Below, in pieces: positions 13,114 to 25,300 of a stretch of DNA of 64,000 nt (the first letter of the stretch is position 1; each line of letters begins with the position of its first letter). The stretch lies in the NCBI GenBank assembly GCA_034638255.1, contig JAWPGT010000054.1:86434-150433 (forward strand), given 5' to 3'. This DNA comes from Coprinus comatus (Eukaryota; Basidiomycota; Agaricomycetes; Agaricales; Agaricaceae). The position numbers were made by a program, and so were the translations under genes. The notes beneath the pieces are model-generated. The model did no database searches. It was not told the origin of the DNA and saw only the letters and a list, made by a program, of their open reading frames with translations.

Positions 13114-13526
13114 TCAGCTAACCCCATCCTCCTCGAAATCCCTATGTACCACGACTCTAGATGAAGACTTTGTGAAGAAAACATCAGCAGAAGAGCCATC
13201 ATTGGCCAAAACGCAGACATTCTCTTTCACAGTGATCCAAGTACGCAGCTGCATCTGATAGATGGGTACTCTGAAAACCGCTGCATGTAAGTTGAGATAT
13301 GTTAGATCAGGTAGTTTGAGGTCTGTGGTTGTTAGTTACATTGATAGATAGTTGGTACTAGGGTTTTGTCATCATAAGTGTTTGGTGATCCCTATTCAGA
13401 AGATTGAATAAGTAAAGAGAATGATACAAAGATGGGACTCACTTGTTGTTCTTCGAACCACTGGTTCAGAAGGTGTGGCGTCGTTGAAATATATGTTTCT
13501 ATGAAACTGTTGGTAGTAGATACCAT
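13114..13526 (-). CDS. Small three-exon hypothetical protein, about 100 aa
   Basis: No single open frame reveals this gene, but three exons join perfectly: 13526-13443 (28 codons, starting MVSTTNSFIETYIS), 13391-13340 and 13280-13114 (ending RDFEEDGVS then TGA). The introns are 51 and 59 bp with GTGAGT and GTAACT donors and AG acceptors, both phases agree, and the coding sum is 303 bases, giving 100 residues. The middle carries an amphipathic strand-rich stretch (VFRVPIYQMQLRTWITVKE). There is no signal peptide and no membrane segment. The layout, strands followed by a conserved-looking aromatic/hydrophobic core, would fit a small single-domain protein. The family is not recognised. Confidence 0.55.
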
Positions 13527-14930
13527 AGATACAAAACTCAACAATTTGACTTACAAACCAACATATATAAAGGGTCCGAAGGTAATTGGGTACTAGTGAT
13601 GAGCAAGTGATGAGTACTAAAGAAGTATGATGGTTTTGGTAAACGCTTTGGGCAGTGATTTGTACACCAGAGATGTATAAGTGATGGTTTTCGGTATGTT
13701 AGTATTGTATTTGCTCGCATTTTTTTCCAGGTTGTAATATTAATGGGAATGGTTTACACAATACGGTGAATTGCGGTGAGGGCCACTGGAATTTGGCTAT
13801 GACTTTCAAGCCATTGTACCCCACGAATTAAAATGGACGTTTGAAAGTTTGCATAATAAACACTGCCAAGAGATCACCCTAGTCATGCAAGCTATACGCA
13901 TAACAAGAAGACACGCACTAGACAACCAATTTCCGGAGACGGGATGTTGCGAGTCCCTGTGGAGTAGGTAATTGTTCCAAGTGAAGTCAACTACTCACAT
14001 GTCACATTTACATTTTGGCCGCCAACAACTTCTCTTCTGATGTGAATGTCTTCGAATAGATTTGTACATCAGATTGTCAATTATACTGCAGTTTCCGTCG
14101 TCCCGGCCAAGTCCAGTCTTCTTTGATGTGGTATTAGATATGAATCTAAGCCTCCGCAGTTATTTATTTACTACTAAGTTGGGAAGGGCTCAACTGCTTC
14201 GCTTAGGCTTAACATCACATTTTTGTTGAGATAATGATTCCAAACCTACAGATTTATAATAAATAATTGATAAGAGTCATGGTTATACAGTGAACCTGCA
14301 GGGACCTGCATGGTCGTTCCTTGCAAGCCGGGGGTTTTATACCATTGAAAATGTTGCGGTATAGTTGGAATTGAGTCAAGATTATGAGTCGTTCCGTCAT
14401 GAGCGCAGTTCATGTTCACACAGCGTTATGTATTTCAGACGTTATGTTTAAGGCAGTATACTACAAGTTTGAATGTGAAAAGTTGGGTGGGCAGAAACCT
14501 ACGGTCTGAACGACGAGGGTGAAAGAGAAGACGAAGTGGCACGTGGTGAATCGGAATAAGTCATCTCCGGTGCCAGTTTTATGTAGTTAACCCCACTTCA
14601 CACGACCCTGAACAGCAACCTTTTCTCATGACGCGCAACGGTTCTCTACAGGCAAGATGGACGACCAATAAGCCATTGGAGATTGGATACTTTGTGACAA
14701 AATGGGCGACGAGAGTGGAATATTCTCCATGGAATTGCTTACATTATAGCAGGGCATTGGAGTGCTAGACATGATATAACCTTTCGCGTCTACTTGTTCT
14801 GTCTCTCGTGACCGGATCTTCCAGCGCTTTTTCTACGTTCCGGATCTTGTAACACCCACGCATCAGCCTTTGGTTACGTAGCCCCTGTATCTTATAACTA
14901 GCCATCCTCCAGATAACGCTGTCCCCGACG
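13527..14930. other. Intergenic / P450 upstream region
   Basis: About 1.4 kb lies between the divergent small gene and the P450. One minus-strand stretch (13700-13560) reads YISGVQITAQSVYQNHH and could be an extra 5' exon of the small gene, but I found no acceptor to support it. Nothing else is supported. Confidence 0.3.
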
Positions 14931-17312
14931 ATGGCCTCCACTTTCCTTGATATTGCTACACAACCGCAATCAATAGCCGTTATCTTACTCTCAGCCACAC
15001 TCTTCGCTGTCATCCACAAAAGGCTCAATCGGTCAAACAGTCTCCCACTACCACCAGGTCCCCCAGCAGAGTCGTGGATATTTGGAAATTCAATTCCTAA
15101 AGCTTTGTACGCCTTTCTATTACCTTTTCTTGCTACTATACCACCTCTGACGCTTTCACTAGTGCTTATCGCAAATTCGAAGAATGGAGCAAAGAATATG
15201 GACCAATATTCACTCTTAGACAAGGTTTCAATACCGTTATTATCATTGGTCGACTACAAGCAGCTATCGATATCATGGAGAAAGAAGGGGCCTCTACAGT
15301 TGACCGTCCGATGAGCATCTCTGCTGGAGAGACTCTGTCGGGTGGTATGAGGGTTTTGCTAACCCCTGCTGGAGAAAGGTTTAAGAAGATGAGACGGTGA
15401 GCCTTTACTCTGCCTTCCTGACCCGCCCCTCCCTTCACACACCCACAACATCCGAGTGGTCTTATCCTCGTTGCAACATATGCTCAGGACTCCATTTCCG
15501 GATCCCATGATTGCCGCTGACTCGGCTTTACCCTGCCCTTCCTCTACCCCGCATATACCCCAAGCATTGCATGTATGTCACAGTTACCAGTGACATATAC
15601 TTTGAGTTGGCAGATCCACCGTCTTGTTCATCCTCGAACTTTCTCTAACAACTTGAAAAACAGTGCTCTTCATGCGCATTTACAACCTAAAAGCGTTGCT
15701 GCGTATGCTCCTACATTAATGCGTGCAGCCCGTACACATATCTTGGATATCATTGAGGATCCGAACAGACATCAAGATCATGCCAAACGGTACGTATTCA
15801 CTTTCAATCACAAAAAAGTTCGAAGCTCTAAAAATATCCTTCATCGATCCTTCTATCACTTCATTTCGTATATCGTTTATTGTCTCTCTACTTGGAAAAA
15901 TGATGTCAATGATTCTTCTTTTTTTCCTTTCTTTCGTAAACGCCGTTTTATTCTTGTTTTCAGCTATTCCGCATCAGTGGTGATGGCACTTGCATATGGC
16001 AAAGCTCCGAAATCGTATTTTGATCCTATTGTTATGTCCGTGAATCGATGCCTTACCAGACTTGGTTACAACCTTCGACCTGGACTTTGGAGAGTGGATA
16101 CTTGGCCCATTCTTCGGTAAGTGTTATGCATCGTTTTTTCGTTTCATTTAACCTCGTATATTCTTACCTTGCGTCATTATTAAGGTATATTCCTGGGTAT
16201 CTTAAAGAATTACAAGATGGTCATAAAGAAGAGTTAAATCTATTCAAAGGTCAATTAATGGAAGTTAAAGAGAAAATGGTTAGTCATTTTTCTATTTACA
16301 TTTATTTGAGAAATTTACCTTTTTTTTTTTTGTCGGTTGTAGCAACGAGGAGAAGAAGTTCCTCAATCCTTTGGCAAATACCTTGTAGAACGTCAAAAAG
16401 AACTAGAACTTTCTGATGAAGAAACAGCTTATTTAGCTGGAAGTATGTTCGGTGCTGGTTCTGATACTACTGCATCTGCTATTAGTATTGGTGTTTTGGC
16501 GGCTGCTTGTTATCCTGAAGCTCAAAAACGTGTTCAAGAAGAGTTGGATAATGTTATTGGCCGTGAACGACGTGAGTTTCAATTTACCTTTTTTATTTAT
16601 TTATTTATTTATGTTGAGCCACATGCCAGCACCTCAAATGAGTGATCAAGATCATTTACCTCAAACTATGGCATTTGTGTTGGAAACTTTCAGATGGAGA
16701 CCGGTTAGTGCAGGAGGCTTCGCACATAAAGCTACGAAGGATATAATTTGGGTGAGTACAATTTAACTTTGAACGCAAAAAGCTGATTCTGATCTTGGTT
16801 TACAGCAAGGATACTGTATTCCAAGCGGTGCTACAGTTATTGGAAATGTTTGGTACGTCAATTTCCCATGAATTATACCCCAGGTTCTCATCTTCAATAA
16901 AAGGGCTGTTGGACGGGATCCCCAATTCTTCCCTGATCCAGAGGCTTTTAACCCACAACGTTGGTTGACATCGGAAGGTAAACTTAAGGAAGATTTGAAA
17001 GCCTATACGTTCGGATTCGGTCGTCGGGTTTGCCCCGGTCAACATATGGCTACTGCGTAAGTCCTCGTACCTCTCGCATTGAAATATTACAGCCCTTGAA
17101 CTATTTTTTTTTATGATAGGTCGGTCTTCCTTAATACAGCTCTTATCCAATGGGGTTTCACAGTACGTAAAGACCCCGCACATCCCATTGACGAACTTGC
17201 TTTTACGGAGTCTGCGAATACACATCCTTTGCCTTTCAAAGTATTCTTTGAACCTAGAGCGGCGAAGACTCTAGAAGGTATCAAGGATATGATAGAGGAT
17301 TATGGAGAGTAA
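14931..17312 (+). CDS. Cytochrome P450 monooxygenase, ten exons
   Basis: This is a complete model with introns at 15107-15162, 15397-15663, 15790-15963, 16117-16184, 16279-16342, 16572-16629, 16752-16805, 16853-16903 and 17057-17119. All have GT/AG ends and consistent phase, giving 1,527 coding bases and 508 residues, normal for a microsomal P450. Features in order: an N-terminal membrane anchor (SIAVILLSATLFAVI), the proline-rich hinge LPLPPGPP, the I-helix AGSDTTAS, the K-helix ETFRWRP (ExxR), the PERF-like region FNPQRW and the heme-binding loop FGFGRRVCPGQ with the cysteine thiolate. It would oxidise a small hydrophobic substrate at the ER membrane with electrons from P450 reductase. No biosynthetic partner genes are nearby, so the substrate is unknown. 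Introns 2 and 3 are unusually long for this gene. Confidence 0.92.
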
Positions 17313-17509
17313 ATTTAATGTGGGGTGTTCTATAGGTGTTGGTTTCGATTTTCAGATAAGGTACTTTTAGCGTGTTTAAATTCTGTAATTGTAGTTTTTA
17401 TTATCGTGTTTGTTCGTTGCGTGGACGTAAAACGTTTGGGATGTGGGATATAGTCGTATATTTATGTTACTTTTTTTTTTCGAGTCATTGGATATACATG
17501 TTTTGTTCA

Positions 17510-18066
17510 CTATGTTCGAACGAAATGGGCAGGTGGTCCATTTCTTCTTAGGATGCCAATGTTTGCTGTGTATATAGTAGTTAATATGTTGCCCAATACA
17601 AAGGTAAATGCGATTATTGACATACCTGGTCTTCGTTCCCAAGACTTTCCTCTCTGGTTCTTCAGAGCTAGTGTACGGTCCAGGAATTTGTTGATTTTGG
17701 ATGAAGGAACAGCAGCGTTGGTTTGAATAGGCCTTTTCGTTGTTGTTAGCGTACGAATAGCCTTTGACCTATGACGCATCAAATGAGTGAGTAAAGATTC
17801 GAAATATGTTGAACCAGGACAAGACGAACCCAATAATGACATCTTTTGGGCCTGTAGCACGTTTTCGCTTTCTCAGTTTTTCTTTTTTGGCTTCCAGTTT
17901 TTTGGATTTTTCTTCCGAGTCCTTTGGTTTTGATGCTTGTGAAAATGCAGCTTTGAAGATTTCGTCAGGTAGATAGTTGGATGATTTTGATTTTTTGGGT
18001 TGTGAGGGTATAATAGATTCAGACTCGGATTCAGAGTCCATATTCTCGTCCTGTTCGTCATTGTCG

Positions 18067-18110
<44 letters not shown>

Positions 18111-18622
18111 CATAATACTGTCAAAACTTGAACCATCCGACTCTTCGTCCTCATCTTCGTCATCACTCATTTCTTCGACTACATCTTCCTCATCCACTTC
18201 TGTATCTCCCCCTTCGTCTTCGTCCTCTTCAACTTCAGCATCCTTCATCGCTTTCAACATTCTCGCTTCAATTTCATCAGCACCCTCTCCATCTCCCTCT
18301 CCCTCTTCATCACTCTCTCCATCATCTTCAAAAACGACTTTCCTCTTCTTATTCTTATTCTTCTCCTCTTAACAGGTAAAGATTTCGATTTTCCCTTGCC
18401 CTGATTATTCAAAGCAGCTCTAGCTTTCAGCTTTTGATCCTTTTCCCTATTCTTCAACCTCATTTGCTCTTTAACATGTGCTTCTGCTTTACGAAGTTCC
18501 GCATGTTGTTTTTGAATTGATTTTTTGGATTGGGTTAGAGTTACAGCTTCGGGCGCGTCTGAATCTGAACCTGAACCTGAATCAGAATCAGAATCGTATG
18601 TTGTTCGTTTGAGAGATGGCAT
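17510..18622 (-). CDS. Acidic, probably nucleolar protein with poly-Asp run
   Basis: The ATG at 18622 opens MPSLKRTTYDSDSD. A basic helical segment follows (KKSIQKQHAELRKAEAHVKEQ), then a very acidic middle with a pure aspartate run, the KSSNYLPDEIFKAAF motif, and a basic C-terminus (KINKFLDRTLALKNQ, ERRPANIGILRRNGPP). Introns at 17769-17829 and 17566-17625 are canonical. The pattern of acidic linker plus a conserved basic C-terminal box resembles U3 snoRNP / ribosome-biogenesis associated proteins of the Bud21/Utp16 type; this is a tentative family call. Near 18354-18373 the frame shifts between LPV and KNKNKKRKVVFEDD. That needs an indel, a very short intron (20 nt from GTTAAG to ATAAG would fit), or a 32-nt GC-AG intron. 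Confidence 0.6.
18059..18112. repeat. TCATCG hexanucleotide repeat (poly-Asp coding)
   Basis: The hexamer TCATCG repeats about eight times. On the minus strand it encodes alternating GAT/GAC aspartate codons in the acidic domain of the 17510-18622 gene. Length polymorphism between strains is likely. Confidence 0.9.
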
Positions 18623-19442
18623 TTTTGTTTTTAGTTGTACTGGTGCGAAGAGAGTCTGGATTTTGTGTTGATGACATAATATAGAAACCTTAACCCTAAA
18701 AGATTGTGCTGAGAGATTGGAAGTCTTGCACGTACACCGCCTATATGCATGAAATAGTAGATGTATGCACGTTTTTATACGCATACCTACAATAAAACAA
18801 TCTGTATAACTAAGGTTGAACTATAAATAGTAATTTCAAATCCTTGACTCTCTACCAAATCATTTACACCCCTGCGAGGTGTTTAAACTCAATGTTACTC
18901 TTGAGTTGAGACACCTACGGGCTGATAAGAGGTGCATACAAAGTGAGTGAGTCTGAACACCGAACACTCAAATTACCTCTCGAGATTTATGGTTGACACA
19001 ACTTTTATATCTCATTGGGGCATTCTGGAGGAAGAAACCTGAATGAGCCATTTCATCTGAGTGTCCACCTTAAAAGCCATAAAGGGAAACTCCTAGAAAC
19101 GTTCAACCATCATGCATCATGATTCACTTGTCATACTAAAGTCTAAGATCGACAAGGGTTCGGAAGAGAAGGGAAAAGAGTTGGTTGAAAAAACAAAAGG
19201 TTCACTTGGGAAGAAAAGGAAATTGTGCTGTGTAACTTGGATCTTGATTATATTCAAATCTTAAATTGTCATGAAGGATAATACTTTTAAATAGACACTC
19301 GCCAATGCGAGCTTGGATATCTGGTGAACATTTGAATTTCGTCACAATAAATGATTTATTTTATATTTGAACACGTATATAACTCACTAAGGCACCACAT
19401 CTTCTTCCCTTGCTCCGACTGTAACTTATTTTGGTACGTCCA
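18623..19442. other. Intergenic, no gene seen
   Basis: This is the promoter side of the acidic protein gene. No supported open frame, RNA gene or repeat was found. Confidence 0.4.
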
Positions 19443-19900
19443 CTAATATCCAATCGTGATATTGTTTTTTACAGAAGTTACTCCTACAACGTGATGGACC
19501 ACTACATTCTCGGTCTTGTCTTTCTCTTGAATTTTGAATTCTTGTAGAGGCATTTCTGGAGTTGGATGGGAACGGCCGCCGCCGTTATGGATAAAGAAAG
19601 GAAGATATGGGAAGGGGAACTCGAGTTTTTGGAAGAAATCGATGTAAGTGAACCCAGCGAAAGAAAGGTACATGCGGTATTTCATTTTTTTGTGTAATTG
19701 AATTCCTTTCAAACGGTTAGGATGTTTACGGTCTCGATAAACTCAAGGACTTGGAAGTTGGATGGCTAGGGCTGGAAGAATTAGTTTTCCAGATTTGATG
19801 GTGACGAGGAGGGTATTTTTTGGAGTAATACAACCTGAGAGCAGTGGATTTTGATTTCCCACTACGTTTAACATTCCCTTTGCGCCACAGTGATGAAGAA
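19443..19900 (-). CDS. Hypothetical protein, C-terminal exons only
   Basis: The last exon (about 19730-19443) reads KGIQLHKKMKYRMYLSFAGF, YIDFFQKLEFPFPYLPF and KTENVVVHHVVGVTSVKNN before a stop at 19443. An upstream stretch in another frame (about 19890-19760, ALRLYYSKKYPPRHHQIWK) probably is the preceding exon. No start was fixed and no domain is recognised. Aromatic- and proline-rich composition argues against random sequence. Confidence 0.35.
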
Positions 19901-20050
19901 TCATAGTTATATAACCCTCAATTTGTTAACAATATAACATGTTGAAAGGTCGGTTACACGCTATCCAACGACTACCACATCATTGATTCACTTAAGTCAT
20001 AAAGTCCGAGTGGATGAAATAGTCTCTCACCCTGGTGATGCATAAGGGGA

Positions 20051-20344
20051 ATGTTGAAGACACCCAGGGCTATGTCAAGTAACTATGATGATCATCCTGA
20101 CAGTGGACAAGAAGATTTGGGTGAATTAATTGGCTGCAACGTGTATAACGAAAATCTTATAACAGCAGATGTAGTGACAGATAATAGCTTTCGGGAACTT
20201 CTTAGTATCAGAGTTGTCATCTTCGATACTGCAGAGGTATATATAGTAAAACAGAAGCATATCAGAACAATTATACTACACTGCAAATCATACGGACGAT
20301 CATATAAGGACAGTTTACAACAACAGCAACAACAAAAACACTAA
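20051..20344 (+). CDS. Doubtful short hypothetical ORF with C-terminal poly-Gln
   Basis: A 97-codon frame (HPDSGQEDLGELIGCNVYNE...) ends in a CAA/CAG run giving poly-glutamine. There is no domain or splice support, so it may be chance. The surrounding 19.9-21.0 kb shows no better candidate. Confidence 0.2.
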   Translation: MLKTPRAMSSNYDDHPDSGQEDLGELIGCNVYNENLITADVVTDNSFRELLSIRVVIFDTAEVYIVKQKHIRTIILHCKSYGRSYKDSLQQQQQQKH

Positions 20345-20993
20345 CATGCTATGCATGATATCGATGGACTCGAGTCATCCACTTATCATATAATCTGATG
20401 CTTGCTGTGCAGCCGCAATAGGATAAATGGGAACGACTCGGAGATATCTAACAATTTGTACCAAGTAGGGGTAGTGTCCACCAATCATCATCTTACAATG
20501 ACAGGTGTACTTGTACATCGAAACTCTTACTATTTATTGGCTTTCACTTTGGCGGCGGTGGGATGGGCCCGTTAACATAGCCTGAATTCGAATGATGTGA
20601 CTCTGACTCGTTTCAATAATGCTATAGAAGGCTTATAGTGTAGAGTTTGATCGTTTTTGTGAATTTCGTGTGCTTGAATTTGAAATTTGAACTTGAGCCT
20701 AAAAGTTTGTAGATAGAGTTGGTTCCGTATATAAACATGGTGTTGTACAAGTACATAATGCCATTATCAATCCTGAGAATAAAAACGCCCATTGGAACGC
20801 GTGAAGGAAAGCTGGACAATAGAATAAAATGGGATGGGAGGGGTGGTTGAAACTCAATATGTATTGACAAAAAAAAAGAAAAAAGAGGGGTATATAAATA
20901 TTTGTCTCGTTCATAAAATCCATAGTAACAAAAAGAAATGAATAAAAGGAAAAGAAAAAGAGCAGAAAAGAAAGAAAACTCGGATGCCTCAAT

Positions 20994-22241
20994 TTAAAAC
21001 CTTCCAGTCCCATACTCATACCTACGTCCTCCATATACACTCCCACTCCCACTCCCATATCCATATCCCTGATTCAGAGTTGGAGTCGGAACCACTGGTA
21101 ATGGTACCGGTAACGTATATTCATGACTGCCACCCATGTTCATACTCGAGTTGTTTTGGACTTGGATAGGAGTCCAGTGATTTGTACTAATATAACCATT
21201 TATTGGACTATAGTTTTGTTGTTGATGTCGAGTTATTTGTGAATTCTCATAATACCCATCAAATTGAGAATTGTAATGGGCCTGAGGTGGTTCTGGCATT
21301 GTGATTGTGTATGAATGTCGAGGAAGTGGTGTGGTGGGTCGTTGGTAATGACCGTAGCTTCGAGGATCATATTGATCATGAGAATGGTGATGACGAGGAA
21401 AAGGTAGAGATGGAAATGAGTTGGAACCACCCCCACCACCACCAACTGGTATAGAAGATGGGATGGTGGTATAGTCGGGTATTGATGAATGGGGCAATGG
21501 ATTATGATGAGATGAGGTACTGGGTGGATGGTAAGCGAATATAGGACTTTCGTTGGTATAATGAGTGTTCGGAGGTGAAGAAGAAATGGGGATTGGTTTA
21601 ACTTGAGTTTGATTGATATTTGGGGAACCAAAAAGTCCGGGACCGGGACTGTGACCATGGGTTATAGTATTAGGTGAAGAAGGGTTGGGGATTTGTAACT
21701 CGGGACTTGGAGGAGGTGGATTTATTTGCATTCTAGTTGGAGTTGTGTATGATTGTGGAGAGGAAGAAATTAAAGAGGTTGATGTTGAGGGAAGGGGAAT
21801 GTTTCCACTTTGGAGTAGATAGAAATGTGTTGCCATCTCATTCTCGGAAGACGGCTGGGCGTTGTGATTGTACGTTGCATTAGGGGAATGGGGAGGAGAT
21901 TGTTTTTTGTCAGACGAGGACTCTTCTTCAGGTGGGGTTTGTTTACCATCGACTAACGATGGTGGTGGAGACTGAGGACTGGATTGCAAGTCCTGAAGCT
22001 CTAAGCCCAAGGGAGACGGGGGTTTTGGATCGACGTGCAAGTTACTGGATAAAGGAGAAGAGGACGAAGGTATTTGGGGAGGCAAGATTTGAGAGTTGCT
22101 GCCAGGATTAGGATTTGTAGTAGCAATATCAAAGACGTCTGGGACTGTGTAGGCAAAATTATTAATATTGCCTACGACAGTACCAAATTGACCGCCAGTA
22201 ATGGTAAAGTTGGATGCATTTTGGAAGTTGTGAGTAACCAT
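20994..22241 (-). CDS. Pro/Ser-rich protein with N-terminal NASNFTITGG motif, 415 aa
   Basis: I chose the ATG at 22241 because the protein then begins VTHNFQNASNFTITGGQFG, an N-terminal motif found in many Agaricomycete proteins ahead of unrelated domains. The 44 residues upstream in the same frame look non-coding. The rest is low complexity: Pro, Ser, Asn, Tyr and His rich, with a glycine run (GGGGGG) and a C-terminal Gly-Tyr-Arg tail (GYGYGSGSGS). No intron is needed. There is no signal peptide or transmembrane segment after this start. Such sequence suggests an intrinsically disordered protein; the function is unknown. Confidence 0.6.
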   Translation of the reverse strand: MVTHNFQNASNFTITGGQFGTVVGNINNFAYTVPDVFDIATTNPNPGSNSQILPPQIPSSSSPLSSNLHVDPKPPSPLGLELQDLQSSPQSPPPSLVDGKQTPPEEESSSDKKQSPPHSPNATYNHNAQPSSENEMATHFYLLQSGNIPLPSTSTSLISSSPQSYTTPTRMQINPPPPSPELQIPNPSSPNTITHGHSPGPGLFGSPNINQTQVKPIPISSSPPNTHYTNESPIFAYHPPSTSSHHNPLPHSSIPDYTTIPSSIPVGGGGGGSNSFPSLPFPRHHHSHDQYDPRSYGHYQRPTTPLPRHSYTITMPEPPQAHYNSQFDGYYENSQITRHQQQNYSPINGYISTNHWTPIQVQNNSSMNMGGSHEYTLPVPLPVVPTPTLNQGYGYGSGSGSVYGGRRYEYGTGRF

Positions 22242-22393
22242 TAGTGAGATGAAGAGATGTATATTGGATATTGAGTACATTATATACGAGTACGAGGCAG
22301 TGTACATTAGAAGTTCAACAGCTATTTCGCACAGGAATATCGAATTGAATAGCAATGGGGCGTTGATGGACAAGTGTCGACGCGTCGAATCAC

Positions 22394-25300
22394 GTGCAGC
22401 CTCCTAACTTGGCAACAGAGGAGGTCGTGTCGTCCAAGGGCGACGCATCTTCTTCCATCGCATATACTCGCTTACGACCTCGTCACGATACACGGCTTAT
22501 GGACGGCCATACGAATGGCAATGGATCGACTGCGCTTAATGGGGATGGAGTGAGTGAAGGAACGGCAGCGACTAGATTTGACCCAGGATTGTTCAGACAA
22601 TACTTGCGGGGACTGCTTCCACCTGTGATTGGGGCTGATCCTGCAGACGTGGAGAGCATGTTTGACGACGAGTTTGACGAAAGAGTTGCTCGGTTTGCAG
22701 CGGTGTCTGCTGAGCAGAGTGGAGGACAGGGTGTGGCGAACAATGTGATGTACGTCGTAAAGACCAAGGAAGACGCTGGGGGTGAATTGTTTGTTTATTC
22801 GATTATTATATTGTATTGACAGTGGGCAGACGACTCTCCGCCTAGGTTTGTGTATCATATCACACAGAACATGACATACCACTCCTCCCATGTAAACACC
22901 CTCGCCCTCATCAAACGCACTCCGATCCTCGACCCCCTTACTCCTCTCGCCCAGCAACTCCACTTTCTCAATCTCTTTGCAGACGACGACACCCCCTACG
23001 AATCCTTGCATGCTCTTGTCAGCTGTGGTGTAAAGCCTTGGTTCGATGCCTTTGTCGGCTCACGAGGCGGAGGGAAGGATGGGGGAGACTCAAAAATGGG
23101 TATGTTGATAGGTCTTTAGGGGAGAAATAGGACTGACAGGATTGCAGGAATTCCAATGACAAAGAAAAAGTTTGCAGAACTCGAACTGTCTCTGCTTCAT
23201 CTGCAGCACAACGTAGAAATCCCAGAAACACAACTTATTATCCACCCCGTCATCCAGCGAGCAGTAGAAACTGCCAACGCTGCAACTGACTCTAAAAGCA
23301 GGGCTGGCATTCAACATATTCCTCCTCATCTCCTAAACGACAGCGCATTCCTCAACGTCCTCCATGGTCACGTCAATTCATGGATAAAATCCATTCAGGC
23401 TGTCACAAAACTCACTCGCGACGTCTCCTCTGGTACTGCTTCCCAGGAAATAAACTTCTGGCTCAGCTTGGAACGCGCCCTCGAAAACATCGACCACCAA
23501 CTTCGCAGCGATCAGGTCAACATGGTCATGGACATCCTACGGAATGCTAAGCGATTCAGAGCTACCGTCAGTTTCATCGCAGATACTGGTTTCAAAGATG
23601 CTACAGAGACTGTAACAAAATACAATCAACTCATGAAGGACTTTCCCCTTAACGAACTCCTTTCTGCTACCGATCTCGAGAAAATCCAAGAATCCATTAT
23701 CCTTATATTCGGCCATTTCAATCGCAAATTTAAGCTTTCACCCTACCCTACAGAACGTGCCCTTCTCCTCGTAGAAGCCATCTCTCGCGACTTTAACGAT
23801 CAACTCCTTCGCATTCTCACTTCTCACCGACTACCATATACTCCTTATGATACATTCGATCGACTCCTCACCCAATCTATGAATATATTCCGTACCTGGG
23901 ACGACATGATCAAGGAATTCACAAATGTCGCACGTGAAGTTACTCGACGCCGTTCTCAACGTTTTATCCCTATCAAGGTCAATGGAGCTCATGTTAAACT
24001 TCAAGAGAGATGCCGGTATTTGAAGGAATGGAGGAAACAACATGAACAACTCGTGGTTATGACTGGTCCTACAAAAGGTCTTGGTTCTATGGGCTTTGGA
24101 GAAGTCGGAGGAATGAACATGGAACAAGAAGTCAAGGAGGCGTATGATATTGTTAAACAAATCGACGTTCTTGATGTTTCTGTTGGTTAGTTTCATTTTA
24201 CAACTCTTCCCTTAATCGTTCCTCATAATTTATAAGAGGGTACGGAGATCTGGGTAGCTGCGGAGAACGCATACAACGAACGTGTTGCAAGAGTCGAGAA
24301 TCAAATCATTGCAAGATTGCGAGATTCACTTGGTACTGCTAGAAGTGCCAATGAAATGTTTCGTGTTTTCTCAAGATTTAATGCTCTTCTCGTTCGACCA
24401 AAGGTAACTGTTTTCCTCCATTCTTCTAGTTCATAATTTGAATGAATTAGATCCGAGGTGCAATTCAAGAATACCAAACTCAACTCATCGAATCCGTAAA
24501 AGACGATATTGCAAAACTTCACGACAAATTCAAAACCCAATATCGCTACTCCGAAGCATACCACATGTCACAAATGCGCGATCTACCGCCTATCGCAGGT
24601 ACCATCATCTGGGTCCGACAAATCGAACGACAACTCTCCATGTATATGAAAAGGGTTGAGAACATTTTCGGAAAACATTGGGAAAGTTATTCGGAGGGAA
24701 TCAAGTTGAAAAGTGAAAGTGAAGCTTTCGGAAAAAGTTGGATGCAAAAGGGTGTTTTTGAAGCTTGGTTGCATGATATCAAGAAGAAATATGGGCGTCG
24801 ATGGGAGGCTGTTTGAGATTTTGAAACTTAGGAGTATGGGTGGTAATACAAGTGGAAGTGGGATTGGTAGTACTGGAGGAGGTGGTGGTGGAGGTTTCCA
24901 TTTGGCCGTAAATTTCGATCCACAGATTATAACACTTTTCAAAGAAGTTCGGAATTTGTTGTGGTTGGGCTTCCAAGTCCCTCATGCGGTTACGAATATG
25001 GCGAAAGATGCAAAGAGGGTTTATCCACATGCTGTTAGTTTGATGGAGACCGTTAGAACTTATGGTCAAAGTTTGGATTTGGTGGATAGGAATATGGGTA
25101 TTGAGTGGTTGGTGGCGGAGTATAGGAATGAAGCTCAGAGAATGATAAGTAAAGGTATGTTTGAAAAATGTATTAAAATAGGGGGATTTTGATTTTTTTT
25201 AGGAATGAATATCAAGTGGGATCATTTCGTCAATCAATACGATGGACGTTATGTGACTAGTTCGGATGCGAGGGATACCAGACATTTGCAGTTTGTTAGA

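Noticed and set aside
9045..17312. A secondary-metabolite cluster around the P450
   Set aside because: No synthase, cyclase, transferase, transporter or cluster regulator is present; the AAA ATPase and neighbours give no pathway logic.
18059..18112. CRISPR-like array
   Set aside because: It is a simple hexanucleotide repeat coding for aspartate; no spacers.
18350..18375. Programmed -1 ribosomal frameshift
   Set aside because: No canonical slippery heptamer or clear downstream structure; indel or splicing explains it as well.
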